Assembly: GCA_003956705.1 (NCBI GenBank)
Contig: QZCP01000175.1
Coordinates: 23,694-87,693, forward strand
Length of the DNA stretch: 64,000 nt
From: Brevipalpus yothersi
Taxonomy: Eukaryota; Arthropoda; Arachnida; Trombidiformes; Tenuipalpidae
Direction: 5' to 3'
In this document: positions 11,900-19,487 of the stretch, in pieces
Position numbering within the stretch: position 1 is the first letter of the stretch
Layout: each line of letters opens with the position of its first letter
Notes under the pieces: generated by a model
What the model was told of the DNA's origin: nothing
Databases searched by the model: none
The model's input: only the letters and a program-made list of their open reading frames with translations
Translations under genes and position numbers: made by a program

Positions 11900-12409
11900 A
11901 GTATTCACCCCATTCCATATTTCCATTCATTGAGCATCTTTACGGTATCGATCGATCAAATGGGAAATCATTCCTCTACAAATCCTTTATGATAAATTAT
12001 GGTGGTAATTTTTCTTTCGAATTCGAAGTGATCTTGAACGATTTACTGGGGTAAGGGACTATTTTTCATAAATTCAGTTGGGAAATCTCTCTCAATTAAA
12101 AAATGTGCCACATTTATGCCTGACACGGAAAAAATCACTGAGAGATAAAATCACGAATTCGCTTTGAGATAATGAGCGACAATGTCTTTCGGGTTGATCA
12201 GTTTATTTCTAAAGCATATTCTGGGAATTTCATATTGTACGCTATTGAATTACAAGATAGAATAATATCAGGTTTCAAGTGGTTTCCTCCTCATAAACTT
12301 CCAGTATTGTAGGAGAATGCAGCCTATCTATGAATTCTTGGTATGTAACAGCGCTTTGTTTTTGTGCGTTATCGCATTTACTACCAGCTCAGCTATCCAT
12401 AGGGAGCAA
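11900..12409 (+). pseudogene. Old sema/plexin-like 5' fragment left of the Polinton
   Basis: At about 11990-12050 the sequence reads as the family motif (NYGGNFSFEFEVIL, compare YYGGNVSLVFEANL) and then decays. It matches 41100-41530, the paralogous stretch that remains uninterrupted by the Polinton. Confidence 0.6.
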
Positions 12410-12968
12410 AGTAGTATAAAAATACCCATACTGAAACACCCCATACTGGCACATTTCATTCCAACTCATGTAACTACGCGCTATCCATAGTGAATCAGCT
12501 CTCTCGCCTTAGCTCATACTAGCACATCCCATACTGGCACATCCCATACTAACACACTTCGTCTTTTCCATAGTACTATTAGCTTAAGACATATTTTTTT
12601 ATTCGAATGATATCGAGAGTTAACAAATACATGAATTAGAATATGATTTTTGAATTTTCCGAATTTTATCATTCTTTTCATTTTGGTGGGGGAATGTGGG
12701 GAAATTATCTGAGGTTTTTCGAAAAGTGAAATAGTCACCAAATGGGTTCGAATTATAACTGTTCTAGCCCTACCCAATATGGTTTTCTATTTTTCATTGA
12801 TTTTTTCAAATTTTGAATTTTTTTTTGGAAATATCGTTACAATATCGTTACATTGGAAAACTGATGAGATATTGCAGATATCTTATTTTTTTAGGTTTTT
12901 TATGTATTCAATGAGTATATAATCATTATCCAGAAAACAGTTGATGAATATATCGATGAATTTTTGAT
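12410..12968. repeat. Polinton left terminal inverted repeat
   Basis: It matches 20096-20676 in inverted orientation. Near the outer end it carries imperfect 16-bp tandem repeats of the type CCCATACTAGCACATC; the left TIR has about two fewer units than the right. Its inner about 85 bp are the 3' end of the protease gene, so the protease C-terminus is encoded inside the TIR. Confidence 0.9.
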
Positions 12969-13320
12969 AATTAGGCAATGATTTTATGAAAAGTATACAA
13001 TAGATTCCACATAAAGTAGAAAGATCTCCTTGAATTTTTTTAGTGTTATAAACCCAATTTTCTCCCGAATTTCTCTCTATCAAACCCAGGATCTCATCAG
13101 GTGGTGGATTTCCAAATGAGTCAAAATAGAAGGCTGGCCCTCGTTTCGGAACGAATAAGGCCACCCAATGACTTCCCCTCTTCCATCGTTCATCTAAATT
13201 CATGATGAAACTACTAGGCTTTGGCAAGAGATGGATTGATACATCGCTCTTCGGGAAAACTCCTCGGAAGCCTTTCTGGCCTCTCAGAGCTTGTTCTAAG
13301 TCGATTGTAGTCAACATCAT
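12883..13320 (-). CDS. Polinton adenain-like cysteine protease (145 aa)
   Basis: Maturation protease of the adenovirus-protease/Ulp1 superfamily, expected to process capsid precursors during virion assembly. The catalytic pattern is visible in order: His in GSHWVALF (about residue 50), Asp in YFDSFG (about 67), Gln in KKIQGD and Cys in STLCGIYC (about residues 105-112). The start ATG overlaps the capsid-gene stop by 4 nt (ATGA), and I see no TATATAAG box of its own, so it is probably translated from the capsid mRNA by reinitiation. The last about 28 codons lie in the left TIR, and the right TIR carries a second copy of the terminal 18 codons. The gene is open and looks intact. Confidence 0.9.
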   Translation of the reverse strand: MMLTTIDLEQALRGQKGFRGVFPKSDVSIHLLPKPSSFIMNLDERWKRGSHWVALFVPKRGPAFYFDSFGNPPPDEILGLIERNSGENWVYNTKKIQGDLSTLCGIYCILFIKSLPNYQKFIDIFINCFLDNDYILIEYIKNLKK

Positions 13321-14558
13321 GCATCAATTGTAACGTTACGATATTGATCAATCTGATTCATTGAATCAAATTGAGCGAACACTATCATATTTATATTCTT
13401 AGCTGAGGCTTCTCCAATTTTGACTTCAAGTCTGATGGTTCCCCTTTCGATCAGTGAGAGTGTTCCAGTCTCACTACCCAATGAAGAATCAGGTGAATAG
13501 TCAAAGCAAAATAAGGTATGGCCATTTGTATACTTTAGATAGCTCGCTTGAATTTGCGGATGTTTTTGATGCTGATTAGAGAATCGGAATAGAGATACAA
13601 ACTCTCTCATATATTTAGCAGATTTGAAGTCTGGTGTGTAGGGTATGCTTGGAACTTGCATTCCATTCGCAAAAGTCACCAGATAATTGATTTTGAAATC
13701 GGAAAAATAGAATGGATTCTCAGCTCCATCCCCAGAAAAACTTTCAGACGTCGAGAAGCCTACAAATATTCTACGTGGAAGTACACCACTGAATAGGTTA
13801 TCGAATCTAGCAACTGATTGTCCTTGATTTAGAATATAATGCCTAACCTCATTACGCGTTGAGAAACAAATGCAGGGACTTCTCTTTAGTCCTTCTTCAA
13901 TTGCGACTTGGACATCTGGGAACAGCTTCACCCTTCTCACATGAATCGAAATATCTTTAATCTTAAATTGATGCTCCTTGCTACCTCCAACAATGCCGAA
14001 ATGAGTGGGATTACGTTTCAATCGTACAGCAATTGAAATTCCTCTGATCAACAGGGTGTTTTGTTGAGCAATGGAGACATAAAGAGGGAAAAAAAGATCA
14101 AATTTCCTTTTTCCAAGCTCCTCCAATGTGGTTGCAGCTCCAGCCATAAGACTTCCATGGTTGGCTTCAGGAGGATGTTTGAAGAGAAAGTCCTCCAAAA
14201 AACATTGATAATGGTGTAGATCATTTGATGGAGCAACATTGACTCCATTTAGATAGAATTGTATCTGTTCGAATAATGCATTACCAAAACCTCGGCATGG
14301 CTGGGCATTATCAGTTGATTCGAGAGCAGCTTCGCCTTTGAAAATCTGACCAACCACATGAACCATCATCTCTGATAGATCTGTATAGTCATCAGACGCG
14401 GGGATATTGAAATCATACGTTGTGGACCTATCGAGCGTTGCAGATGGACGAAACTCCACTTCATAGTAACAATCAATTGCTGTTTGTGTTGGTGGTACAC
14501 TGAAAAGCTCCAATTCACTTTTAGTAGCTGGTTTTGATTGATGGTGTAGGTACTCCAT
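13317..14558 (-). CDS. Polinton major capsid protein (double jelly-roll, 413 aa)
   Basis: Major capsid (PY/hexon-like) protein of the F54H12.2-like Polinton group. Features of the family seen here include an N-terminal YDFNIPASDDYTDLSEM block, then RGFGNALFEQIQFYLNGV, the HHYQCFLEDFLF block and a basic C-terminal half. The ATG at 14558 is used; an upstream in-frame TTG at 14567 would overlap the previous gene. The previous gene stops at 14560, so the junction is TAA-A-ATG. A TATATAAG box lies at 14611-14618, about 55 nt upstream, inside the preceding gene. The ORF is complete. Assignment is by motif pattern, not by alignment. Confidence 0.88.
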   Translation of the reverse strand: MEYLHHQSKPATKSELELFSVPPTQTAIDCYYEVEFRPSATLDRSTTYDFNIPASDDYTDLSEMMVHVVGQIFKGEAALESTDNAQPCRGFGNALFEQIQFYLNGVNVAPSNDLHHYQCFLEDFLFKHPPEANHGSLMAGAATTLEELGKRKFDLFFPLYVSIAQQNTLLIRGISIAVRLKRNPTHFGIVGGSKEHQFKIKDISIHVRRVKLFPDVQVAIEEGLKRSPCICFSTRNEVRHYILNQGQSVARFDNLFSGVLPRRIFVGFSTSESFSGDGAENPFYFSDFKINYLVTFANGMQVPSIPYTPDFKSAKYMREFVSLFRFSNQHQKHPQIQASYLKYTNGHTLFCFDYSPDSSLGSETGTLSLIERGTIRLEVKIGEASAKNINMIVFAQFDSMNQIDQYRNVTIDA

Positions 14559-14559
14559 T

Positions 14560-14937
14560 TTAATCAAAAATGTCTCGTTTCCTTATCGATTTCTTACTAT
14601 CCTTAATACTCTTATATACCCTACGCTTTCCACTACCTGACTGATCAATTGGAGATGTGAGCTTACTTAGCCCATCTTTTGCTGCACTTTTACCCCCTTC
14701 TCTCACTCTCCGTTTGATTGATTCTTTGATGTTGCGATCAGCGAGAATATCTGAACCGATTGACATACCAGTTGATAGCAAATGTTTACCAAGGAATTGA
14801 AGCAATGGGATTCCAAATCTCCTCACCAATGATCCAATGCCATAGCCTCTCTGATAGGGAAATCCTTTAAAAAATTCTAATGTCCGATAGACCACTACCT
14901 GCTTGACTCTGGTAGTAGCTATGGAAGTCACAATCAT
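14560..14937 (-). CDS. Polinton small basic protein with Gly-rich hydrophobic motif (core/pX or pVI-like)
   Basis: A 125-aa basic protein. It has a QRGYGIGSLVRRFG motif (about residues 29-42), a hydrophobic/amphipathic stretch (PLLQFLGKHLLSTGMS) and a Lys/Arg-rich C-terminus (GSGKRRVYKSIKDSKKSIRKR begins near residue 101). Polinton and adintovirus elements commonly carry such a protein just before the capsid gene. It has been compared with adenovirus core or membrane-lytic minor proteins; which one applies here is inference. A TATATAAG box at 15024-15031 lies 87-94 nt upstream, immediately past the stop of the penton second ORF. Confidence 0.7.
   Translation of the reverse strand: MIVTSIATTRVKQVVVYRTLEFFKGFPYQRGYGIGSLVRRFGIPLLQFLGKHLLSTGMSIGSDILADRNIKESIKRRVREGGKSAAKDGLSKLTSPIDQSGSGKRRVYKSIKDSKKSIRKRDIFD
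14611..14618 (-). promoter_or_regulatory. TATATAAG box before capsid/protease pair
   Basis: TATATAAG on minus, inside the core-like gene, 53-60 nt before the capsid ATG. The protease has no box and overlaps the capsid stop by ATGA. Confidence 0.55.
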
Positions 14938-15023
14938 TGGGGCAATATGTACGCCTTATTACGATTTCCAATTTTCAGTAAATCAATTAGTCTATGATTT
15001 TCCATTTTGAATTGAGACATATT

Positions 15024-15031
15024 CTTATATA
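15024..15031 (-). promoter_or_regulatory. TATATAAG box before core-like protein
   Basis: TATATAAG on minus, three nt past the stop of the second penton ORF and 87-94 nt before the ATG at 14937. Confidence 0.6.
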
Positions 15032-15034
15032 GAC

Positions 15035-15460
15035 TCAGAAGACTCGTCTCAAATGTACTGTTGCATGAACTATTCCATTTGCAAATCTTGGGTGGACACC
15101 AACTTCATCTGCAATGTAAACAGTTATTTTGTCAATCTGTTTCAAACTGACTGGGTGATAGACTATGGGGTTGAAAATTCTATGAACTATCTCATCATGT
15201 ATTGGTATTCCTCTCAGAAAATTAGCCATACTATCGCCAACATGATGCTCCTCAACGATATCTGTATAGAAGAACATCAGACTAGATAATCCTGTGCTTG
15301 GCTGAAATCCAGCTCTCTTCACATGCCAATACTTTCCAGTGATAGTTTGACCCTCAAACCCCATCAAATCTAAACTTTCTCTGTCGAATTCTAGGGAGAC
15401 ATCAATGTCGACTTTTTCTCGAATGTATTCTGGGGTATAGACCAGTTTGTTCTTATCCAT
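15035..15460 (-). CDS. Polinton penton-like protein, second ORF (C-terminal part, 141 aa)
   Basis: This contains the C-terminal half expected of the Polinton minor capsid (penton, single jelly-roll) protein, with blocks such as FFYTDIVEEHHVGDS, FNPIVYHPV and a terminal VHATVHLRRVF. The N-terminal half is in the neighbouring ORF. The two overlap by 8 nt (ATGGATAA, stop of the first over start of the second) and lie in different frames. It has its own ATG but no TATATAAG box. Either an ancestral penton gene has been split and is translated by coupled reinitiation, or one frameshift has broken it. Confidence 0.75.
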   Translation of the reverse strand: MDKNKLVYTPEYIREKVDIDVSLEFDRESLDLMGFEGQTITGKYWHVKRAGFQPSTGLSSLMFFYTDIVEEHHVGDSMANFLRGIPIHDEIVHRIFNPIVYHPVSLKQIDKITVYIADEVGVHPRFANGIVHATVHLRRVF

Positions 15461-16199
15461 GGAGAATTTCGGCTTTGGGGTATATTCCTGAGTCTAATTG
15501 TGAGGTTTTCCATTCTTTATCAATCTCTGCATTCAAATTCTCAGCAATTTTTGCAAGAATATCATCTTTTGCAAGCGTAATAGAAATATCTTTCTTTTCT
15601 ATTTTGTCTCTCACCCAAATAGCAGTCTTTATAGTTGTTGCACCAACCACATGGAAAGGATTTATGTTATTCTTGAAAGAAGTTTTTTTCTTAAACTTCT
15701 CGTCTTTGTTTCGCTCATAATTCTGGAGGAAATTCCCTTCTTCTTCATCGGAACCGAGATATCCATAATTTTCAGGCAGAAATTTGAAATGTGACTGAAG
15801 AGAAAAATCACCATCTTTTTGAGCTACACCAAAACTCAATGAGAAAGCTCCATTTCCATCTTTTTTGAGGTTTGGTTTGTTGCGCACTGGATTACCTTTC
15901 ATTTTATCTATAACACTTTGAGTTCTACCCATTAGGTCTTCGAAAGGATCAGGTTTTGTGAGATCAATCTCAAACTCTGTTCTCAGACTATCACTGATAT
16001 TTCCACTTATCCAGACCTCTCCTTTATGCTTCAAACTTTCATCGATTTTTGGGTGTGTTAGCTCAACCAATCCAATCTCCCAGTCACCTTTAAGCATCAG
16101 AGGCTTAGCCAGTTTAACTGTGAACTCCGACGCTCTGTTGTTTGGGTAATCCCTTGCTGATGCGTTAGAAATGAGATCGATATATCTGTTATCATCCAT
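15453..16199 (-). CDS. Polinton penton-like protein, first ORF (N-terminal part, 248 aa)
   Basis: It begins with the family's opening block: residues about 15-50 hold YPNNRASEFTVKLAKPL and GDWEIGLVELTHP, typical of Polinton minor capsid proteins. The middle (residues about 90-180) is charged and low in conservation. The ORF ends AEILHG and its stop overlaps the start of the C-terminal ORF. A TATATAAG box at 16293-16300, inside the integrase 3' end, is about 95-100 nt upstream. The two ORFs together would be near the length of a full penton-like protein. I do not know whether the break is native. Confidence 0.78.
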   Translation of the reverse strand: MDDNRYIDLISNASARDYPNNRASEFTVKLAKPLMLKGDWEIGLVELTHPKIDESLKHKGEVWISGNISDSLRTEFEIDLTKPDPFEDLMGRTQSVIDKMKGNPVRNKPNLKKDGNGAFSLSFGVAQKDGDFSLQSHFKFLPENYGYLGSDEEEGNFLQNYERNKDEKFKKKTSFKNNINPFHVVGATTIKTAIWVRDKIEKKDISITLAKDDILAKIAENLNAEIDKEWKTSQLDSGIYPKAEILHG

Positions 16200-16229
16200 T
16201 TATCCAAGAATTGAATTTATCACTATATC

Positions 16230-17240
16230 TTAGCCACTTGACAAATAATTGTTTTTTTTCGGATTTATCCTTGTTTGCAACACTTTCTCTATCTTATATA
16301 CATTAAGTTCAGCTACTCTCATCACCTCAGCGGGATAATGAACAGATGTTATTGGTTCACCAAGTAAATCTTCTATCCGGTATATGTATGTTCTTGGGGT
16401 TCGTTTGACTTTTGCGATGCGGAATATTTCTCTAGTCCGATTGGAGGTAGCTCCTTTCTCCCAATGTCCTTCCTTCCTTTGGATGCGTATTAAATCACCA
16501 ACTTTTAGAGGCTTGCTCAGATTTCGATATTTTCCTCGTATGATTTTGGGCACATTGTTCTGCGAAACCTCTACAGAAGACATTCTAATGGAACAGTGGA
16601 ATGATTTATTGTAGCCTTGCACAATATTATCAATTTCATCAATATATCTGTTTGACTCATTGGCGAAGACATATCTATATATTCTCGTTCTTAGAGTCCT
16701 ATTCACTCTTTCAACGATTGCACATTTTATTTGATCATCTGTACTTGTGAAATGATGGATATTGTATTTTTCCAAGGTTTTTCTGAAATGAGAATTGAGA
16801 AATTCTTTTCCTTGATCAGTTTGCAGTTTTTCTGGTACACGACCTTTGGAAAGTATACTCTCAAATGCTGAGCTCACAGTTTTACCATCTTTGTTCCTCA
16901 GGCATCTTACCCATACGAACCTACTGAAAAGATCAATAGCCACTAGGAGATATCTGACTCCATCATTATTCCCAGCAAACCATGTCATTTCCATCAAATC
17001 TGTTTGCCACTGTTCATCAATTCTATCAACCAGAATTTTCAAACGAGGGAATCGTCTCTTCGCTTGTCTGAACATTGTGTATGTCTCCTGCGTCTCCAAC
17101 CATTTTTTAACATCCTGTATTTTCAAACCAGCTTGATATTTCTTGCCCTCTTTCCATAGTTTCTCAACTCCACCAAAACTCCCGGCATTTCCAGGAGAAT
17201 AGTATAGACGATTCAGTAGCGAATTCCTAGACTCTGCCAT
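16230..17240 (-). CDS. Polinton retroviral-type integrase (336 aa)
   Basis: DDE integrase of the F54H12.3-like Polinton group, responsible for integration with 6-bp target duplication. An N-terminal YYSPGNAGSFGGVEKLW region is followed by the rve core: first Asp in WQTDLMEM (about residue 81), second Asp in LQTDQGKEF (about 141) and Glu in VERVNRT (about 177). A C-terminal SH3-like/basic domain has VGDLIRIQRKEGHWEKG and TREIFRI. It is complete and open. Its start overlaps the 3' end of the upstream small-protein frame by 28 nt. The nearest TATATAAG box is at 17373-17380, 133-140 nt upstream. This is the best preserved enzyme of the element. Confidence 0.93.
   Translation of the reverse strand: MAESRNSLLNRLYYSPGNAGSFGGVEKLWKEGKKYQAGLKIQDVKKWLETQETYTMFRQAKRRFPRLKILVDRIDEQWQTDLMEMTWFAGNNDGVRYLLVAIDLFSRFVWVRCLRNKDGKTVSSAFESILSKGRVPEKLQTDQGKEFLNSHFRKTLEKYNIHHFTSTDDQIKCAIVERVNRTLRTRIYRYVFANESNRYIDEIDNIVQGYNKSFHCSIRMSSVEVSQNNVPKIIRGKYRNLSKPLKVGDLIRIQRKEGHWEKGATSNRTREIFRIAKVKRTPRTYIYRIEDLLGEPITSVHYPAEVMRVAELNVYKIEKVLQTRINPKKNNYLSSG
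16293..16300 (-). promoter_or_regulatory. TATATAAG box before penton ORF pair
   Basis: TATATAAG on minus, inside the integrase 3' end, 94-101 nt before the first penton ORF. The second penton ORF has none. Confidence 0.5.
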
Positions 17241-17824
17241 TTTCCTGCTCCTTTTTGATCTTCAGGTTTTTCTCTCCTTGAGAACTTTTCTTTAACTTTT
17301 CTCCGCTTATTGAAGTGGTGCTCCAGTAAAGCTTTTCTGATATTGTCAGTTTTCTGGATGAAATTTTGATTTCTTATATAGAGTGGTAAATCGTCAGAAC
17401 TTTGAGCATAGTTCAGGGCTATAGCATCGGTTCCAACTGGACCTCTAGCATTTGGGGGTACACTTTTCTTCATCCAGCTGTCTACACGATCGATATTACT
17501 CCCAGGGATTGGTACTCCATCTGAATCAAGCACTTGTCGCTGAGTGTTATAGGAAGGAGATAGCTAGCTCATCAGACTATCTCTAAAATGAGGATACTCG
17601 GAATTCTCGTGATTTGGAGAAGGCTTAGGTGTACTAAATTTTTGTGCTGATGACATATTAGGTTTTTCTGGTAAAATACTCTGAAAAGGAGATGATTCTG
17701 GGGTTATCTGAGTAGCTTGGTCAACAATATTGGCTATGAGTGCCGTCTTAACTGGCTCAGGAAAATTGAATGATGAAAGTTTTTCAATTTGTGGTAGAAT
17801 ATTACTGATCATGGCAACAATCAT
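17213..17824 (-). pseudogene. Polinton small protein interrupted by one in-frame TAG
   Basis: One reading frame runs from ATG at 17824 to the stop at 17213 (about 203 codons) and is broken only by a TAG at 17564-17566. Upstream it is Pro/Ser-rich (PESSPFQSILPEKP, STPKPSPNHENSEYPHF). Downstream it has DSDGVPIPGSNIDRVDSW and a basic KRRKVKEKFSRREK segment. No ATG directly follows the stop, so the second part would need readthrough or is dead. Conserved motifs on both sides argue for one ancestral protein. Function unknown; a nucleic-acid-binding role would fit the basic C-terminus. A TATATAAA box at 17956-17964 precedes it. Confidence 0.6.
17373..17380 (-). promoter_or_regulatory. TATATAAG box before integrase
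   Basis: TATATAAG on minus, inside the preceding small-protein frame and 133-140 nt before the integrase ATG. Confidence 0.45.
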
Positions 17825-17952
17825 AGGATTGAGATCTAGATCATGAACTTAGATTATGCTCGGGGTCTTATTGTGCTTGCTCACACTAGTATTTATCCGA
17901 CCAAGTCTGTGCCTGTTAGTGCTTTGCTTGATTGCAACTTTACGGAATGATT

Positions 17953-18297
17953 TCATTTTATATATTTATTCAGAACTAAATCTGCCAATACTGTAATCGC
18001 AGGAATGAGTAGTGAAGGTAAAAAGCCACCTGATTGTACTATTATCCTCTTTCTTTCAGGCAAACTCGTTGATTTTCTTGAAAGTTTTCTTATTTCGTTT
18101 TGATATGGCTTCAATTGATTTTTTCGATATGAGCTCACTCTTATATTACCATTGAGTACATTAACAGATATTTCACTTATTGCATAAAATATACACTCCT
18201 TAGCTTCTCTCAATAGCTTCAATCTTTCCCGTGAGCTCTTGCATTTTGCTATTTTATCGAGAGTTGGTAAGCACTCTAATACTCTTTTGAGAGTCAT
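17953..18297 (-). CDS. Conserved small Polinton protein (114 aa)
   Basis: It has an N-terminal helical, basic region (LPTLDKIAKCKSSRERLKLL), a middle VLNGNIRVSSYRKNQLKPYQ block and a C-terminal QSGGFLPSLLIPAITVLADL hydrophobic segment. This pattern (a GGFLP motif followed by a hydrophobic helix) recurs in animal Polintons as a small protein near the integrase/ATPase. Its role is not established; a minor virion or membrane-interacting protein would fit. The start overlaps the zinc-finger gene's stop by 4 nt (ATGA), and there is no TATA box of its own. Confidence 0.75.
   Translation of the reverse strand: MTLKRVLECLPTLDKIAKCKSSRERLKLLREAKECIFYAISEISVNVLNGNIRVSSYRKNQLKPYQNEIRKLSRKSTSLPERKRIIVQSGGFLPSLLIPAITVLADLVLNKYIK
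17956..17964 (-). promoter_or_regulatory. TATATAAAA box before the small stop-interrupted gene
   Basis: TATATAAAA on minus overlaps the last codons of the 114-aa gene and lies 132-140 nt before the ATG at 17824. The sequence is also constrained by coding, so this is weaker than the other boxes. Confidence 0.4.
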
Positions 18298-18485
18298 TTC
18301 TTCAATGAAGGTAGAGATGAAAATTTTCGCAACTGGTTACACCTTCTCTCGTGATACCACAAAACTTGATACAAATGGAAAATTTCACCACACTTTTTAC
18401 AAGGGAATCTATCTCTACACTCTGTTGGAGGATGAAATTTTGCTTCTTCTGGAGTTAAAAACGTCAAACATTTTTTGCAAATCAT
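18294..18485 (-). CDS. Small zinc-finger protein of the Polinton (63 aa)
   Basis: Two CxxC knuckles are visible (CKKC at residues 3-6 and 28-31), with His in FHPPTEC, FHLYQV and WYHERRC, compatible with a C2H2/C2HC-type finger (CKKCGEIFHLYQVLWYHERRC spans about residues 28-48). It may bind nucleic acid or act as a small regulatory/packaging factor. A TATATAAG box at 18517-18524 is 32-39 nt upstream, right after the ATPase stop, giving a very short leader. It forms an ATGA-overlapping pair with the next gene. Confidence 0.72.
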   Translation of the reverse strand: MICKKCLTFLTPEEAKFHPPTECRDRFPCKKCGEIFHLYQVLWYHERRCNQLRKFSSLPSLKK

Positions 18486-18516
18486 CTTGCTTCTTTCCGA
18501 TTCAGTACAAATGGCT

Positions 18517-18524
18517 CTTATATA
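18517..18524 (-). promoter_or_regulatory. TATATAAG box before zinc-finger/114-aa pair
   Basis: TATATAAG on minus, three nt past the ATPase stop and 32-39 nt before the zinc-finger ATG. The second gene of the pair has no box. Confidence 0.6.
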
Positions 18525-18526
18525 GA

Positions 18527-19132
18527 TTAAATGATGTAAGAATAGAGTTCATCCTCCTCATCTAGAACATTCGTAAGAAGGCGTCTCTCCTCATCAGTTT
18601 GTGGCTTCAAATCAATGAATAAATACGAGAAAGGCTCTCTGGTAGCATCTTGGAATATATCCTGAAAGGTTTTTATATTTCCAGGATACATTTGTGCAGC
18701 AATACTTCTAGCTATTGTTTTATCCCTTGGATTCTTGAATAGAACGATATAATGTGTGTTCAAAGAGATATTTTGCATTTGTTTACCTCTTGCAAAGAAG
18801 TTCTGTGTTAGGAGAATAACAGATATATTTCTATGATGACTACCTTTGGTGAACAAATCACTGATTACTTGACTATTGGCAGCATCGCTCATCAAATCAT
18901 CGAATATTACCAGGTTGGTGCGCCATTCAGCTTATCAATCAGGTCAGTTTGTATTCCCTTAATGAAGAAAACACTTTTCATCATATCAAGAACTGATTGA
19001 TACTCTCCATAAAAATAATATAAATTCTCAGGCTTGAGATTTAATGAGTTTCATCAGCCAATTGGTTTTGCCTGATCCAGTTGGACCAGAGATGAGCAGT
19101 GTGGATGGATGTTCAAGCTCAATCCTTGCCAT
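18527..19132 (-). pseudogene. Polinton packaging ATPase (FtsK/HerA type), broken by two frameshifts
   Basis: The start at 19132 begins MARIELEHPST. Walker A GPTGSGKT (19064-19087) is in the first frame, which stops at 19028-19030. A second frame covers about 19030-18915, ending TW and a stop. Walker B (VIFDDL, 18893-18910) and the C-terminal ATPase motifs (SVILLTQNFF, LFKNPRDK) are in the third frame, which runs to 18527. All motifs are in the order expected of the A32-like genome-packaging ATPase and the total length is normal, so the lesions are two small indels near 19030 and 18915. Packaging would require another source of ATPase. I describe the breaks only and give no joined protein. Confidence 0.85.
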
Positions 19133-19252
19133 GATTTTTACGCTTCTTGATCTTTTTCTTCAGAGATCTAATAATGAGAATAAGTAAAAGTACTGTTTCT
19201 CGGAAACAATTGAATGATTCCTTGGCATGATCGCAAGAAGTGGGTGTGCCAT

Positions 19253-19438
19253 TCATTTCTTATATGGAGTCAAGATGCTTCTCATTAGATCACGAATGAA
19301 TTCTTCTAGGAAATTGATGTACCTCGCAATAGAATCGAGTTTTTGCTCTAATGCTGCAATTTTTTGCTGGAGGAACTCTGAGTTTGAATTATCTTGATTA
19401 TCCAAAATTTTAGGATCCATGTTTCTTTGTCCCATCAT
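19253..19438 (-). CDS. Small coiled-coil protein of the Polinton (55-61 aa)
   Basis: The frame ends TPYKK and includes FLQQKIAALEQKLDSIARYI, a heptad-like coiled coil, then a hydrophobic/acidic helix. The first ATG is at 19438, but the palindromic TATA box sits only 8 nt upstream of it, so the ATG at 19420 (MDPKIL) is a likely start. It is divergent from the TBP-like gene and shares its short intergenic region. The longer frame up to 19813 is antisense to the TBP-like gene and is not used. Function unknown. Confidence 0.5.
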   Translation of the reverse strand: MMGQRNMDPKILDNQDNSNSEFLQQKIAALEQKLDSIARYINFLEEFIRDLMRSILTPYKK

Positions 19439-19445
19439 TCGAGGA

Positions 19446-19455
19446 CTTATATAAA
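19446..19455. promoter_or_regulatory. Bidirectional TATA box between coiled-coil and TBP-like genes
   Basis: The sequence CTTATATAAA reads TATATAAA on plus, 33-40 nt before the TBP-like ATG, and TATATAAG on minus toward the coiled-coil gene. The plus-strand spacing is right for a TATA-directed mRNA with a very short leader. The TBP-like gene thus has a site its own product might bind. Confidence 0.65.
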
Positions 19456-19487
19456 GGATCGGATTTAGTATCATTTGACCCAGCGAT

